From Exilibacterium sp. (lineage in GTDB: Bacteria > Pseudomonadota > Gammaproteobacteria > Pseudomonadales > Cellvibrionaceae), in assembly GCA_028280195.1 (NCBI GenBank), contig JANQMH010000098.1, positions 99,565-163,564 on the forward strand: a DNA stretch of 64,000 bases, in the 5' to 3' direction. Under the pieces are notes generated by a model that did not search any database, was not told the origin of the DNA, and saw only the letters and a program-made list of their open reading frames with translations. This document shows positions 43,568 to 52,194 of the stretch, piece after piece (the stretch's first letter is position 1; each line of letters begins with the position of its first letter). The translations under genes and the position numbers were made by a program.

Positions 43568-43690
43568 GCTGGTGGTTGGTGTGGGTTGTGCCGGTGGCGG
43601 CGAGTTATTGTTATCGTCATCGTCCAGAAAACAGCCGGCGATAAGCACCGGCAGTAGCGAGACTGCCATTAGCTTGGTTATCCCCTTCAT
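41036..43690 (-). CDS. large DUF4397 repeat lipoprotein
   Basis: An 884-residue exported lipoprotein. The signal peptide ends in the lipobox LIAGC, followed by an Asp/Asn-rich and proline-rich linker. From residue 42 to the end it is made of eight DUF4397-like beta modules, each opening with a strand such as LRIIHASPDAP, RVQVVHAAPGAP, LRVVHAVSDAP or VRIIHAAPSAG. These four recur in the same order in two halves (about 42-460 and 467-884). It is acidic and Ala/Val-rich, suggesting a rod on the cell surface or in the periplasm. ATG 43690 is preferred over 43786 because the ribosome site GAGGAA precedes it and it opens the signal peptide. The function is unknown; adhesion is a guess. Confidence 0.85.
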   Translation of the reverse strand: MKGITKLMAVSLLPVLIAGCFLDDDDNNNSPPPAQPTPTTSLRIIHASPDAPTVNVFAGDEILAGLENVDYQVASPRLTLDAGSYDVRVEANVPGGNVDVITATLSLAADTSYDVLAVDTVADEIEALVVENSAAEVGAGNVRVQVVHAAPGAPEVDIYVTAPDADLAAAAPLDTLAFRDFTVQVEVAAGDYRIRITPAGQQTVVFDSATVPLAAGADLLIAATDNVGTGTSPVTLLVADGTGSSKIRDSAATADLRVVHAVSDAPAVDINAGNALTLVGAAEFLDTTAYLSLAAGDYLIDIAAAGTDNTVIDDAIVTLEQGVFYTAIANGTLATIDLDLLVDMPRAVATEAKVRIIHAAPSAGEVDIYVTADGEIDAVEPAFSAVPYSADALAETQYVALAEGGYVVTVTAAGSKDAALQTPLLNLQAGGVYTAIAADGSMMGAGPQLILLDALDDTPPALGQPGLRVTHASADAPTVNVIANGDALLNNVDYQTASARLAVAAGNYAVRVEANLPGAMSADVITADLTLDAGNNYEVLAIGSVAADTLGPLVIANSAFGVAYDNVRVQIVHAAPQAPQVDIYVTAPGADLSTEQPVASAAFGEFSAQLLVPAGNYQIRLTPAGEQTVVFDSGTVPLAAGADLLIAATENVATGTSPVSLLVADGTASSVILDSDAAAHIRVVHAVADAPAVDVIANNALTLVDAAAFLDATDYITVDAGDYLLDIAADADGTVVIDDAPVTLAAGAFYTAIANNTLAALDLDLLTDTPRAVATEARVRIIHASPGAGNVDIYVSADGEIGAIDPAFADVPYNTGTLAETGYVGLAAGDYVVTVTAAGSKVEALETGVLSLQAGMIYTAIAVDGNMPADPPQLILLDGLAATP

Positions 43691-43747
43691 GGTCTTTTCC
43701 TCTTGCAGTGGGTTTGTGAATATCGGAGGCGAAAGTCTCGCTGCGGG

Positions 43748-43829
43748 CTGCGTCGATGGTTTCAGCGATGACGATGCCATCGTCAACTACCAGTCCGAGT
43801 GCGACAAAAGCTGCCGTAAACGCTGCCGA
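43748..43829 (-). pseudogene. remnant of an RND transporter gene
   Basis: The minus strand encodes SAAFTAAFVALGLVVDDGIV followed by IAETID, the conserved transmembrane-4 region of RND pumps (compare ALGLLVDNGVVIAEE of the pump at 6372-9476). Sequence on either side in this frame is not RND-like, and no flanking fragment was found in the other frames. It lies in the 571-bp gap (43691-44261) between the DUF4397 gene and pxpC, which otherwise holds nothing I can identify. Confidence 0.6.
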
Positions 43830-44261
43830 TATTTTCCAAGGCTGACTTGGTATCACTCGGGTGATGCGCGCGACGATAAAATTGAGGCCGCCGGCAGACT
43901 GGAGGTTTGTGTCTTGTACGCAGCGGGGTCCTACCGCTTGCGTATCAATGGGCCCATCGGCCAGATCTGCCGATGAACGGTGTCCGCAATCGCTCGGGTT
44001 AATGCCGCGTAGCCGGCCCGGAGCTTTGGCTTTTGCGTTGCGATTGATAATTGGCGGCAGGCTCGCAAACCGATTTTTGAAAGCGGTGCCGCGATTTGGG
44101 TTTTGTCGTTGATAAGGGACTTGGCGGCGGTCTGAGCAGCTGCTGTGATCCGACTCACGCCCAATTGCGTACTTGTATGCGGAATTGTAAGTATGCCTGT
44201 TACTATGCGCCGCAAGGCCAATCCGGCTCTTCCATAGCCTTGATAATGGGGCGAATAAGAA

Positions 44262-45203
44262 TCAGGCCAAGTCAAAAAAAGTATAGAACGTTTTCAAACG
44301 ATAGCGGCTGTCGGCTAGGTTGCCGCGGGCGAAGCGCACCTTTTCACCCGGCCGCCGCTGCGCCAGGGCAAAGCAGTCCAGATGCGACAGGCAGCCGATT
44401 TTCGGATAGCCGCCAATGGTCTGTCTCTCCTTGAGCAGGATGATCGGCTGGCCGTCGGGAGGAATCTGCACGGCGCCGAACGGGGTGCCCTCCGACATCA
44501 GATGCGCCTGCCGGCAGCCCGGGGTGTCGCCGGCCAGCGGATAAGCCATGCGGTTTGCGCGGCTGGTAATGGTGAATTCCGTATTGAAGAAAGCCTCGAT
44601 ATAGTGCGGTGAAAAACTGTCGTGCTGAAAGCCGGGGTATAAGTACAGATGCAGCGGCATATCGTATCTGGGGATAAAACGTGCCGGGGTCGCCAGCCGC
44701 CTGTGTCGATCCGCTGCCGGTGTAAGGCCGCGAAACGCCAGTGAACACTGCGGCGGCAGGGGGCCGCCGCCGAAGGGTCCGGTTTTCTCGCGCACAGCCA
44801 TGGATGCGCCCATTGGCGGCGAGTCGGGGTCGAAACCGTGACGCACGGCCAGATAAGTTCGCAAGCCCCTGGCCGGTGCATCGAATCTCAGTTCGTCACC
44901 CCCGGCGACCGGCAGTTGCTGCCATGGCCGAACTGCTTCACCGTTTAAAAAAATGCGCTCAGCGGCGCCGGTCAAGGCAATCCGCGTGGCGCTATCGAAG
45001 CGGCAGGCAAAGGGGCCGAGCGTGATTTCCAGCGCAGCACAGGCGGGCCTGTTGCCGAGCAGTTTATTGGCCCATAAAAAAGCGTGTTCATCCATTGCCC
45101 CCGACTGGCAAAAACCGAGATGCTGCCAGCCCTTTCTGCCGAGGTCCTGCAGCAGGGCGCAGGGGCCGGGCTTGTGCAAAGTGACGGTGCCGCCGGCGTT
45201 CAC
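44262..45203 (-). CDS. pxpC: 5-oxoprolinase subunit C (biotin-dependent carboxylase-like)
   Basis: A 313-residue subunit of ATP-dependent 5-oxoprolinase PxpABC, which opens 5-oxoproline (pyroglutamate) to glutamate. It belongs to the KipA/AHS2 family: LQDLGRKGWQHLGFCQSGAM at the N-terminus and IPPDGQPIILLKERQTIGGY near the C-terminus. It starts at a GTG overlapping the pxpB stop (GTGA). It is the last gene of the pxpA-pxpB-pxpC run. Confidence 0.93.
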   Translation of the reverse strand: MNAGGTVTLHKPGPCALLQDLGRKGWQHLGFCQSGAMDEHAFLWANKLLGNRPACAALEITLGPFACRFDSATRIALTGAAERIFLNGEAVRPWQQLPVAGGDELRFDAPARGLRTYLAVRHGFDPDSPPMGASMAVREKTGPFGGGPLPPQCSLAFRGLTPAADRHRRLATPARFIPRYDMPLHLYLYPGFQHDSFSPHYIEAFFNTEFTITSRANRMAYPLAGDTPGCRQAHLMSEGTPFGAVQIPPDGQPIILLKERQTIGGYPKIGCLSHLDCFALAQRRPGEKVRFARGNLADSRYRLKTFYTFFDLA

Positions 45204-45922
45204 GACAGTTTGCCGCCCAGGCGAATGAACTCCCCCCTGTCAATCGGCTTGAAAATGACACTGTCGCCGACCTTCAGCAGGCAGTTGTCGCGCCCGCCCG
45301 CTGCCGCGGTAAAGATATCCAGCGGTGTGCGGCCGATGATATTCCAGCCGCCGGGGGAATCGCTCGGGTATATGCCTGTTTGCCGGTCGGCGATGCCGAC
45401 CGAGCCGCGGGTCACCGCTTTGCGCGGCTTATCCAGGCGCGGTGCCGCCAGTAGCGCATCCACGAATCCCATATACGCAAACCCCGGGGCAAAACCGATG
45501 GCGTAAACGGTATAAGGGGTTTGGCTGTGCAGCTGTATGAGCCTGTGAACATCGATCTCCTTGAGGGCGGCGAGCCTGGCCAAATCGGGACCGGTTTCGG
45601 CACTGTAGTAAGTGGGAACCTCTACCGCGGTGGTTGCCGGCGGCCGTTCTTCGGCGGCGCACAAAGCCGTGTTGATGGACGCGGTAATCTTCTCGATGAA
45701 ATCCTCAACCGGTATGCGGGTAAAGGCATAATAAATCAACAGGGAAGCATAGGAAGCCACACAGTCGTCAATCAGGCCGGGCAATTCGGCGATCAGTTGC
45801 CGGCGGCAGGCGGCAATGGCGCGCACCAGTTCGGGCGCCGGTATGCGCTGGTATCGAAAGTGCACGATCACCGCATCTTCACATACCTGGCTGATCGAAA
45901 ATGCGTTGCCTGCCGGAGTCAT
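45200..45922 (-). CDS. pxpB: 5-oxoprolinase subunit B
   Basis: A 240-residue KipI/AHS1-family protein, the second subunit of PxpABC. Signatures are VEVPTYYSAETGPDLARLA, AIGFAPGFAYMGFVDA and the late stretch SPGGWNIIGRTPLDIF. It has no recognisable Shine-Dalgarno before ATG 45922. It follows pxpA after 23 bp and overlaps pxpC. Confidence 0.93.
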   Translation of the reverse strand: MTPAGNAFSISQVCEDAVIVHFRYQRIPAPELVRAIAACRRQLIAELPGLIDDCVASYASLLIYYAFTRIPVEDFIEKITASINTALCAAEERPPATTAVEVPTYYSAETGPDLARLAALKEIDVHRLIQLHSQTPYTVYAIGFAPGFAYMGFVDALLAAPRLDKPRKAVTRGSVGIADRQTGIYPSDSPGGWNIIGRTPLDIFTAAAGGRDNCLLKVGDSVIFKPIDRGEFIRLGGKLS

Positions 45923-45945
45923 CTACTGCAACACCAACACGGCCG

Positions 45946-46650
45946 TCAGCGGCGTTGCCCGAGGCGCCGGCGAACAGCGCCAACGGCCTCCAGCGCCCGC
46001 GGGCTGTCGCTGTGTACGCAGAGGGTGTCGGCCTGAATGTCGACCCAGTTTCCGCTTTCCGAGTAGACGCCCTGTCTGTCGACCAGGTGCTCCACCTGCT
46101 CGGCGATGCGGTCGATGGAATGATGTACGGCGTGGGGGTGACGGCGTGCCACCAGAGTACCGCTGTCGGTATAAGCCCGGTCGGCAAATGCCTCGTAGAT
46201 AAGCGCGCCCGCAGCGGCGCTGTGTCTGAGCGGGGCCGGGACTACCAGCGGCAGGGAAAAATCGGCCCCGAGCTGCAGCAGCACATCGAGTATCGCCCTG
46301 TTTTCGCCGGCGTCGTTGTAGAGTGCGCCGTGGGGTTTGATATAGCGAACCCTGCTGCCTGCCGCCTGCGCATACTGCTGCAGTGCCTGGATCTGCCGGT
46401 GCAGGCTGTCGCTCAGTTCCGCGGCCGCCATGGCGAGGCTGACCCTGCCGAAATTGGCGCGGTCGGGGTAGCTCGGGTGAGCACCTATGTCGACATTGTG
46501 AATCACAGCGATATCGACAGTGCGGGACATGGATGAAGCATCCCCGGCGTGTCCGCCGCAGGCGATACTTGCCATATCGATATGCGGCATCAGCAGGGCG
46601 TCGAGATCGTCCAGGCCCTCGCCCAGATCGCAGTTGAGTGTTATCGCCAT
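45946..46650 (-). CDS. pxpA: 5-oxoprolinase subunit A (LamB/YcsF family)
   Basis: A 234-residue LamB/YcsF protein. The N-terminus ITLNCDLGEGLDD and the conserved ACGGHAGDASSM and DIGAHPSYPDRANFGR are intact, as is YIKPHGALYND. ATG 46650 is chosen because the family begins there; an in-frame start at 46716 would add an unmatched leader. First gene of the pxp run, divergent from the serine hydrolase at 46858 across 207 bp. Confidence 0.93.
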   Translation of the reverse strand: MAITLNCDLGEGLDDLDALLMPHIDMASIACGGHAGDASSMSRTVDIAVIHNVDIGAHPSYPDRANFGRVSLAMAAAELSDSLHRQIQALQQYAQAAGSRVRYIKPHGALYNDAGENRAILDVLLQLGADFSLPLVVPAPLRHSAAAGALIYEAFADRAYTDSGTLVARRHPHAVHHSIDRIAEQVEHLVDRQGVYSESGNWVDIQADTLCVHSDSPRALEAVGAVRRRLGQRR

Positions 46651-46857
46651 GGTCGCTGTCGGCGGGCGGCTCCCGTGTCGGTAGCAGGCTGATAAAAAAC
46701 TGGTGAAAGATTGCACACCGGTCCCGGCAAGAATAACACAGCCACTGCGTCTTGCCGTTATCGCGGGCGCTATAGGCCCGGGTAGCCACTGAACGGCTTC
46801 TTTTTATCAACAGGGCGCTTAAAATACGCCTTCACTGTTCCCGGAAGTCAGAGCGGT

Positions 46858-48219
46858 ATGAAAAAAACCCTGCTTGTCCTGCTGGTGTTGGTGCTGTTGT
46901 CACCGCTGGTACTGTTGCCGTTAATGGGCCTGTCGCTGACCGATATCGGCGCCAACGCCCGGGTTGGCGCCGGCCTCGGTGCCAAGCTGGCCTGCTCCGG
47001 CCGTTACCTGGGCGGCCTGGACGCAGCCCAGGTAGTGGATGACCTGGCATCCTACACGCCGCTTTACCGGCTGGTGCAGATTCGCTATGACGATGAGGAA
47101 AAATCCGCCAGCGCCAATATGCCCGGTATGCCCCCGGTGGTAGCGAGGTTTCGCCCGGGTCTCGGCTGCAGCCTGGAAATCGGCGACACCCGCGCGCTGG
47201 ATAGAGTCGCTGTGGCACCGCTGCCCGGGATTGACGGCGCCTGGCCGCGCGGCGGGCACGTAGACACGGTTGAGCCGAAGGTACAGGCGCAACTGGACGC
47301 GCTGCTGGCCGCCGACAATGCCGCCGGGCGCAACACCCGTGCCATGGTGGTGGTCAGAGATGGCACCATCGCCGCCGAGGCCTACGCCGACGGATTTGAC
47401 GCGCAGACGCCGCTGTTCGGCTGGTCCATGGGTAAAAGCCTGACGGCGATCCTGATCGGCCACCTGGAATATATCGGCAAGGCGGATATCGCCGAGCGGC
47501 AACTGTTTCCCGCCTGGCAGGGAGACGGGCGAGCCGATATCAGCCTGGAAAACATGCTGCAAATGCTGTCGGGGCTGGATTTCAACGAACGCTATGCCGC
47601 CGGCAGTGATGCCACGCGTATGCTGTTCGAATCCCACAGCGCCGCCGCCGTGGCGCTGGCAAGTCCCCTGCAATATCCCCCCGGGGAACGCTTCGCCTAT
47701 TCCTCCGGTACTACCAACCTGCTTACCAGGCTCTGGGTGGAGCGTATGGGCGGCACTGAAAAGGCGGTCAATTATCTGCTGGGCGAAATTCTCGCGCCGC
47801 TGGGCATGACCCGCACCACCTTCGAGCCCGATGCCAGTGGTGTTTTCGTCGGCAGCTCCTACATATACGCCTCCGCCCGCGACTGGGCCCGGCTCGGCCT
47901 GCTGATGCTGAACGGCGGCGAGGTCAACGGTACGCGCCTGCTGAGCGAGGATTGGGTGCGCCGCGCCGCCAGCCCCAACGGCAGCGCCAACGAGCCGCGC
48001 TACGGCTATCAGTTCTGGCTCAACGCCGGCGGCGCCAAACTGCGCTGGCCGGATCTGCCGGCCGATGCCTATGTCATGTCGGGCAACCGCAAACAGAGTG
48101 TGATGGTGGTGCCGTCGCACAGTGCAGTGCTGGTGCGACTGGGCTGGAGCGGCGGGCGTTATCCCATGGAACGACACTATGCGGCCCTGCTGAGCGCACT
48201 CGAGGCGGCGAATGAGTAA
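46858..48219 (+). CDS. serine hydrolase of the beta-lactamase (class C-like) family
   Basis: A 453-residue exported or membrane-anchored hydrolase. An N-terminal hydrophobic helix (LLVLLVLVLLSPLVLLPLMG) acts as signal or anchor. The active-site SxxK is SMGK at 190-193 and the tyrosine motif is YSS at 281-283. The fold includes 6-aminohexanoate-dimer hydrolases, esterases and D-peptidases; true beta-lactamase activity is not implied. The start overlaps nothing upstream. Its end overlaps the next gene by 8 bp, so the two are co-translated. Confidence 0.88.
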   Translation: MKKTLLVLLVLVLLSPLVLLPLMGLSLTDIGANARVGAGLGAKLACSGRYLGGLDAAQVVDDLASYTPLYRLVQIRYDDEEKSASANMPGMPPVVARFRPGLGCSLEIGDTRALDRVAVAPLPGIDGAWPRGGHVDTVEPKVQAQLDALLAADNAAGRNTRAMVVVRDGTIAAEAYADGFDAQTPLFGWSMGKSLTAILIGHLEYIGKADIAERQLFPAWQGDGRADISLENMLQMLSGLDFNERYAAGSDATRMLFESHSAAAVALASPLQYPPGERFAYSSGTTNLLTRLWVERMGGTEKAVNYLLGEILAPLGMTRTTFEPDASGVFVGSSYIYASARDWARLGLLMLNGGEVNGTRLLSEDWVRRAASPNGSANEPRYGYQFWLNAGGAKLRWPDLPADAYVMSGNRKQSVMVVPSHSAVLVRLGWSGGRYPMERHYAALLSALEAANE

Positions 48220-49099
48220 TGTCGAACTCTGCGTCGATTGCCGTTCGCAGCTGGGCGAGGGGCCGGTCTGGGATGCCGGTAGCGGTGTTTTATATTGGCT
48301 CGATATCGAGGCCGGCCTTATCCACTACCACAACACCGCCACAAGGACCCACAACAGTGTCTGCGCCGGCCTGCCGGTGGGTGCGCTGTGCCTGCGCAAA
48401 AGCGGCGGCCTGCTGCTGGCCACCGGCGATGGTTTTGCCGAGTTCGATATCGCCGGCGGCGAGCTGAAAAAAATCGCCGCCCCGGAAGTGGAAAGGGAAT
48501 TGGAAAGCAAAGACAAGCGCTTTAATGACGGTAAATGTGATCCGGCGGGGCGCTTCTGGGCCGGCACGCTCGACCGTGCATCCGCGCAGGGCGGCTGTGC
48601 ACTCTACCGGCTGGATACGGACTATAGCGTGCGCAAAATACTGCCGGATGTCAGGCTTGCCAACGGTCTGGCCTGGTCCGCCGACAGGCGCACTCTGTAC
48701 TTTATCGATACCCCGGCGCGCAGCATTTTTGCTTTCGATTACGACGATGCCAGCGGCGAGATCGGCAATCGGCGGGTGGCGGTGGAGGTGCCGGAGGGTA
48801 TGGGCCTGCCGGACGGTATGGCAATCGACACAGAGGGCCGGCTCTGGGTCGGTCACTGGGGCGGCGGCGCGGTGTGTTGCTGGAATCCGCAAAGCGGGGA
48901 GCTGATGGCGCAGCTGGCTGTGCCGGCCAGTCACGTTAGCAGCTGTGCCTTTGGCGGGCCGGCCCTGGACCGGCTGTTTATTACCACGGCGAGGCAGGGG
49001 CTGTCGCAATCGCAGCTGGCGCGCGAGCCCCATGCCGGCAGCCTGTTTACGGCGCAGATGGATGTGCGCGGCGCAGCGGTGCCGCGCTTCGGGCGATAG
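48212..49099 (+). CDS. SMP-30/gluconolactonase-family protein
   Basis: A 295-residue six-bladed beta-propeller of the SMP-30/gluconolactonase/LRE-like family, which hydrolyses sugar lactones or related esters using a divalent metal. Recognisable parts are LGEGPVWDAGSGVLYWLDIE, RFNDGKCDPAGRFWAGT, ANGLAWSADRRTLYFIDTP and LPDGMAIDTEGRLWVGHWGG. The conserved metal residues (Glu in LGEGP, Asn in NDGKCD, Asp in PDGMAID) are present. It overlaps the hydrolase upstream by 8 bp. Confidence 0.92.
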   Translation: MSNVELCVDCRSQLGEGPVWDAGSGVLYWLDIEAGLIHYHNTATRTHNSVCAGLPVGALCLRKSGGLLLATGDGFAEFDIAGGELKKIAAPEVERELESKDKRFNDGKCDPAGRFWAGTLDRASAQGGCALYRLDTDYSVRKILPDVRLANGLAWSADRRTLYFIDTPARSIFAFDYDDASGEIGNRRVAVEVPEGMGLPDGMAIDTEGRLWVGHWGGGAVCCWNPQSGELMAQLAVPASHVSSCAFGGPALDRLFITTARQGLSQSQLAREPHAGSLFTAQMDVRGAAVPRFGR

Positions 49100-49108
49100 G
49101 CGCGCGTT

Positions 49109-50467
49109 TTACGGGCCGGTTTCACTTTCCGGTGAAGGTGGAGCGATCGGCCAGTCGGCGGCGTCGACACTGTCCAGCGGATAGGACGCCGCCGGCGTCG
49201 TCCAGCGTTCGACAAAAGCCCCATCGGCGTCATACAGCCGCGTCTGCTTGTCGATATTGAAATGGCGGCCGCCTCTGGGGTCGGCGCCGACGCCGGCGAT
49301 ATACTGCCAGTTACCCCAGTTTGCCGCCATATCGTAGTCGATCAGTTGCTGCTCGAAATAGGCGGCACCGCAGCGCCAGTCGACGCTCAGTTCATTCACC
49401 AGACAGCTGGCAGCCAGCTGGCGCCCGCGGTTGGACAGATAGCCGGTCTGGTTTAGCTGCGCCATGCAGGCATTGATCAGCGGCCAGGGGGTCTGGCCTT
49501 TGCACCACTGCTTGAAGCGCTGCGGATAGAAAGTCGTCAGCGGCTTGCGGCGCCCGATACCGCGGGAGCGAAACAGGCCACTGCCGTGATGTTGGGCGTA
49601 CCATTGAAAGTATTCGCGCCACAACAGTTCAAAGTAAATCCAGTAAGTGGACTCGTTGGCGCCATGGCGTGTTTCGTAGCGCTGCAGCTCGGCGCTGACC
49701 TGCCGCACCGATAAACTGCCGTCGGCCAGCCAGGGTGAAAACTTGGTCGACTGCTCCCAGCCCTGCAATTGATCGCGCGTCTGTTTGTAGGTTTGCGGAC
49801 TGGCGCCGGCGAAGTAGCTCTGCAGATGCTGCAGGCCTCGAGCTTCGCCGCCTTTGAAAGGCGATTGGGCGCAGTCACAAATCTGCAGGCCCTCGATGGC
49901 GGCGTCAATGCTGGCGGTGCCCACCGGCAGGGGCGGCGGCAAATGCCCGGGGGGGTCGGCGGGCTGACTTGGCGCGATAGGCTCCAGCTGTTTTCTGAAG
50001 GCGGTAAAAGTAGCCGGCAGCCGGTGTAAAGTTGACAGCTGTTCGGGATTAAACAGTGTGTAAGTCGGCAGTTCCTTAAATGCCAGAGCGGGGTGTTTCT
50101 GCTGCAGAATTTGCCATTGCCTGCTTTCATAGACACCGTTGTGCTGACTGCGCACGACGGCTCCGATACCATAGCGGTCGATCAGCTTGGTAATGGTTGC
50201 GCAGGGTGCCCCCCGCACAACCAGCAGCTGTTGGCCCAGCGCCTGCAGGGACTTGTCCAGCGACCCCAGCGTTTCGGCGAGAAAGCGGCGGCGGTGGCGC
50301 CCGAGCCTGCTGCTGCCGAAGTTATTGAGCCTGAACCAGGCGGGGTCGATGCAGTAAACGCAGATCAGTCTCTCTGCGCGCTGCGCGGCCCACAACAGGG
50401 CGGCATTGTCGTGTAGTCGAAGGTCCCGGGTAAACCAGAACAGGACGCGTTTGGCTGGTGCAATCAT
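49109..50467 (-). CDS. DASH-type cryptochrome/photolyase
   Basis: A 452-residue FAD flavoprotein of the photolyase/cryptochrome family. The N-terminal alpha/beta domain starts VLFWFTRDLRLHDNAAL. The C-terminal FAD domain has ELLWREYFQWYAQHHG, TGYLSNRGRQLAASCLVNEL, and DYDMAANWGNWQYIAGVGAD followed by PRGGRHFNI, which fit DASH cryptochromes best. These repair cyclobutane dimers in single-stranded or looped DNA. The start is either ATG 50467 or GTG 50479; neither has a good ribosome site and the ATG is preferred. Confidence 0.9.
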   Translation of the reverse strand: MIAPAKRVLFWFTRDLRLHDNAALLWAAQRAERLICVYCIDPAWFRLNNFGSSRLGRHRRRFLAETLGSLDKSLQALGQQLLVVRGAPCATITKLIDRYGIGAVVRSQHNGVYESRQWQILQQKHPALAFKELPTYTLFNPEQLSTLHRLPATFTAFRKQLEPIAPSQPADPPGHLPPPLPVGTASIDAAIEGLQICDCAQSPFKGGEARGLQHLQSYFAGASPQTYKQTRDQLQGWEQSTKFSPWLADGSLSVRQVSAELQRYETRHGANESTYWIYFELLWREYFQWYAQHHGSGLFRSRGIGRRKPLTTFYPQRFKQWCKGQTPWPLINACMAQLNQTGYLSNRGRQLAASCLVNELSVDWRCGAAYFEQQLIDYDMAANWGNWQYIAGVGADPRGGRHFNIDKQTRLYDADGAFVERWTTPAASYPLDSVDAADWPIAPPSPESETGP

Positions 50468-50609
50468 GGGCGGGTTCACAGGTTGACAGGCCTTTGTTAC
50501 GCAGTCGCTTTACCTTTTGGATTAACAGGGCTTTAGCGCGGCAGGCGGGTTTGCCAAATGGCGCATTTCACTTAGAATCTGCTGCGCTTTACAGCGGGGG
50601 GGAGCCTGC

Positions 50610-51257
50610 ATGAAGAGAAAAATTGCCGCAGCCTTGCTGTTTGCCGGTCTGCTGTTGTTACTTGCAGGGCTGACCTGGTATGACCGGGCGCTGATGCAGC
50701 TGGCGCCAGCCGCCGGGCAGCCCGACAGTGTCGCGCAGGCGCCGGCGGACGCGGAGGGCGAAAAACTGGCCAGATCCTGTGCATACTGCCACGGCCGCGA
50801 CGGCAATCCGAACTCGCCCCTGTACCCGCGCCTGGCCGGGCAGACCGAGGTGTATCTGCGGCAACAAATGTTGGCCTACAGCAGTGGCCGGCGCCAGAAT
50901 GCCGTTATGTCGCCGCTTGCCCAACGTTACTCAGCAGCGCAAATTGATACGCTGTCGCGGTATTTCGCCACCCGCGTGCCGAGAAAAAACCGCGGCCTGC
51001 GCCGGGTGGAAGCCATCGCCGCACGCGGTGAGGAACTGGTGAGCCGCGCTGCCTGTGCCGGCTGCCACGGCCCGGACCTGGCCGGCAGCGGGGAGTATCC
51101 GCGCCTGGCCTGGCAGTCGGATCGCTATCTGTATGAGCAGCTCAAAGCCTTTCGCGACGGCGAGCGCGACTCTCGGGACGATCTGATGAAAGCTCCGGTA
51201 GCGGGTCTGTCGGACTCCGAGCTGGAAGCGATTGCCCACTATCTGGCAACTTTTTAG
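50610..51257 (+). CDS. dihaem cytochrome c (c4-like)
   Basis: A 215-residue periplasmic or membrane-anchored cytochrome with two CxxCH haem sites, CAYCH (57-61) and CAGCH (149-153). Each half shows the c4-type arrangement PRLAGQTEVYLRQQM and PRLAWQSDRYLYEQL. The N-terminal hydrophobic helix (AAALLFAGLLLLLAGLTW) may be a signal or an uncleaved anchor. Probably shuttles electrons in an aerobic chain. Divergent from the photolyase gene across 142 bp. Confidence 0.92.
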   Translation: MKRKIAAALLFAGLLLLLAGLTWYDRALMQLAPAAGQPDSVAQAPADAEGEKLARSCAYCHGRDGNPNSPLYPRLAGQTEVYLRQQMLAYSSGRRQNAVMSPLAQRYSAAQIDTLSRYFATRVPRKNRGLRRVEAIAARGEELVSRAACAGCHGPDLAGSGEYPRLAWQSDRYLYEQLKAFRDGERDSRDDLMKAPVAGLSDSELEAIAHYLATF

Positions 51258-51635
51258 TCCGATTGACCCTTATCTATGCGGATCATCTAAATTGCCGGCG
51301 GTATTATCAAAGCCCGTCACGGCTCAAAGCTGTAGTGATATATACCGGTAAAAACTATAGATACGATATTTCATAAACCGCACTATTCTGTAGGGATGCC
51401 AGAGTAGAGTTTGCGCCACTGGCATTTTACCTGTCGCCGCCGAGCCATATCAGAATCAAGTGCAAGGCGGCTCAATGGGTTTCCCGCGTTCATTATTTTA
51501 TTAGCGGTGAACTAAACTTTTGACTATTAGACAACGATAAATGACAACGCTATGCTTTGGCCCGGTTTGCCTTGGGGTAAAGACTGGCGAACATTCTGGT
51601 ATATCAATAATTAAATTAACAATTAGGAGAAATTC
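51258..51635 (+). promoter_or_regulatory. gene-free stretch with a candidate promoter
   Basis: No gene is seen in this 378-bp gap. A candidate sigma70 promoter for the next gene is TAGACA at 51528-51533, a 17-bp spacer and TATGCT at 51551-51556. A strong AGGAG ribosome site lies at 51624-51628, just before the ATG at 51636. The rest is AT-rich with no clear structure. Confidence 0.4.
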
Positions 51636-52142
51636 ATGAGAAGAATAATCAATCCGACAGGGATTGTTGCGGCGGTTCTATTGGCCTTTTCATTCAGCGC
51701 ATCAGCTGAGAGAACCGTGGAGGAAGTTTACAAGCAGTGTGGCTTAGGCGGTGCATTTTTCGGCGAGTCGAGCCCGACAATGGCCTTTATCTCCAATGTT
51801 ACCTGGGATTTGGGCACCACCGCGGCCAGCTCTGACTCGTCCGACGCCTGTGCGATTTCCAATGAGGAAACGGCAGCCATCTACATCCATGAGGCCTATG
51901 AAATGCTTGAACGGGATATAAGCAAAGGCCGCGGTGAATATTTTGATAACCTGGCAACAATTCTCAGCTGCGAAAGCGAGTCCGTGGGCCGGGTAATGTC
52001 AGCGGTGCGTGCGGAGTTTTCCGGCGTTGTGGCGTCCGAGGCTTATGCGTCGATGAGCAAAATGGAAAAGTCCAATGCCCTGTATAAAATAGTCAGCCCG
52101 CGTCTGGCCGCGCAAAAGAGCACTGCCTGCACGCTTTCCTGA
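51636..52142 (+). CDS. DUF3015-family exported protein
   Basis: A 168-residue exported protein: the signal peptide (GIVAAVLLAFSFSASA) is followed by YKQCGLGGAFFGES, NVTWDLGTTAASSDSSDAC and a helical region containing HEAYEMLERDISKGRGEYFD, the layout of DUF3015. The four mature cysteines could form disulfides. The function is unknown. A DUF4105 gene follows 52 bp later on the same strand; if they are functionally linked, this protein would be its periplasmic partner. Confidence 0.75.
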   Translation: MRRIINPTGIVAAVLLAFSFSASAERTVEEVYKQCGLGGAFFGESSPTMAFISNVTWDLGTTAASSDSSDACAISNEETAAIYIHEAYEMLERDISKGRGEYFDNLATILSCESESVGRVMSAVRAEFSGVVASEAYASMSKMEKSNALYKIVSPRLAAQKSTACTLS

Positions 52143-52194
52143 CCATGCCCTAAGCTGTTGCAGCCTGGTTTAGTCTCAGAGGCAGAGGCAGTCG

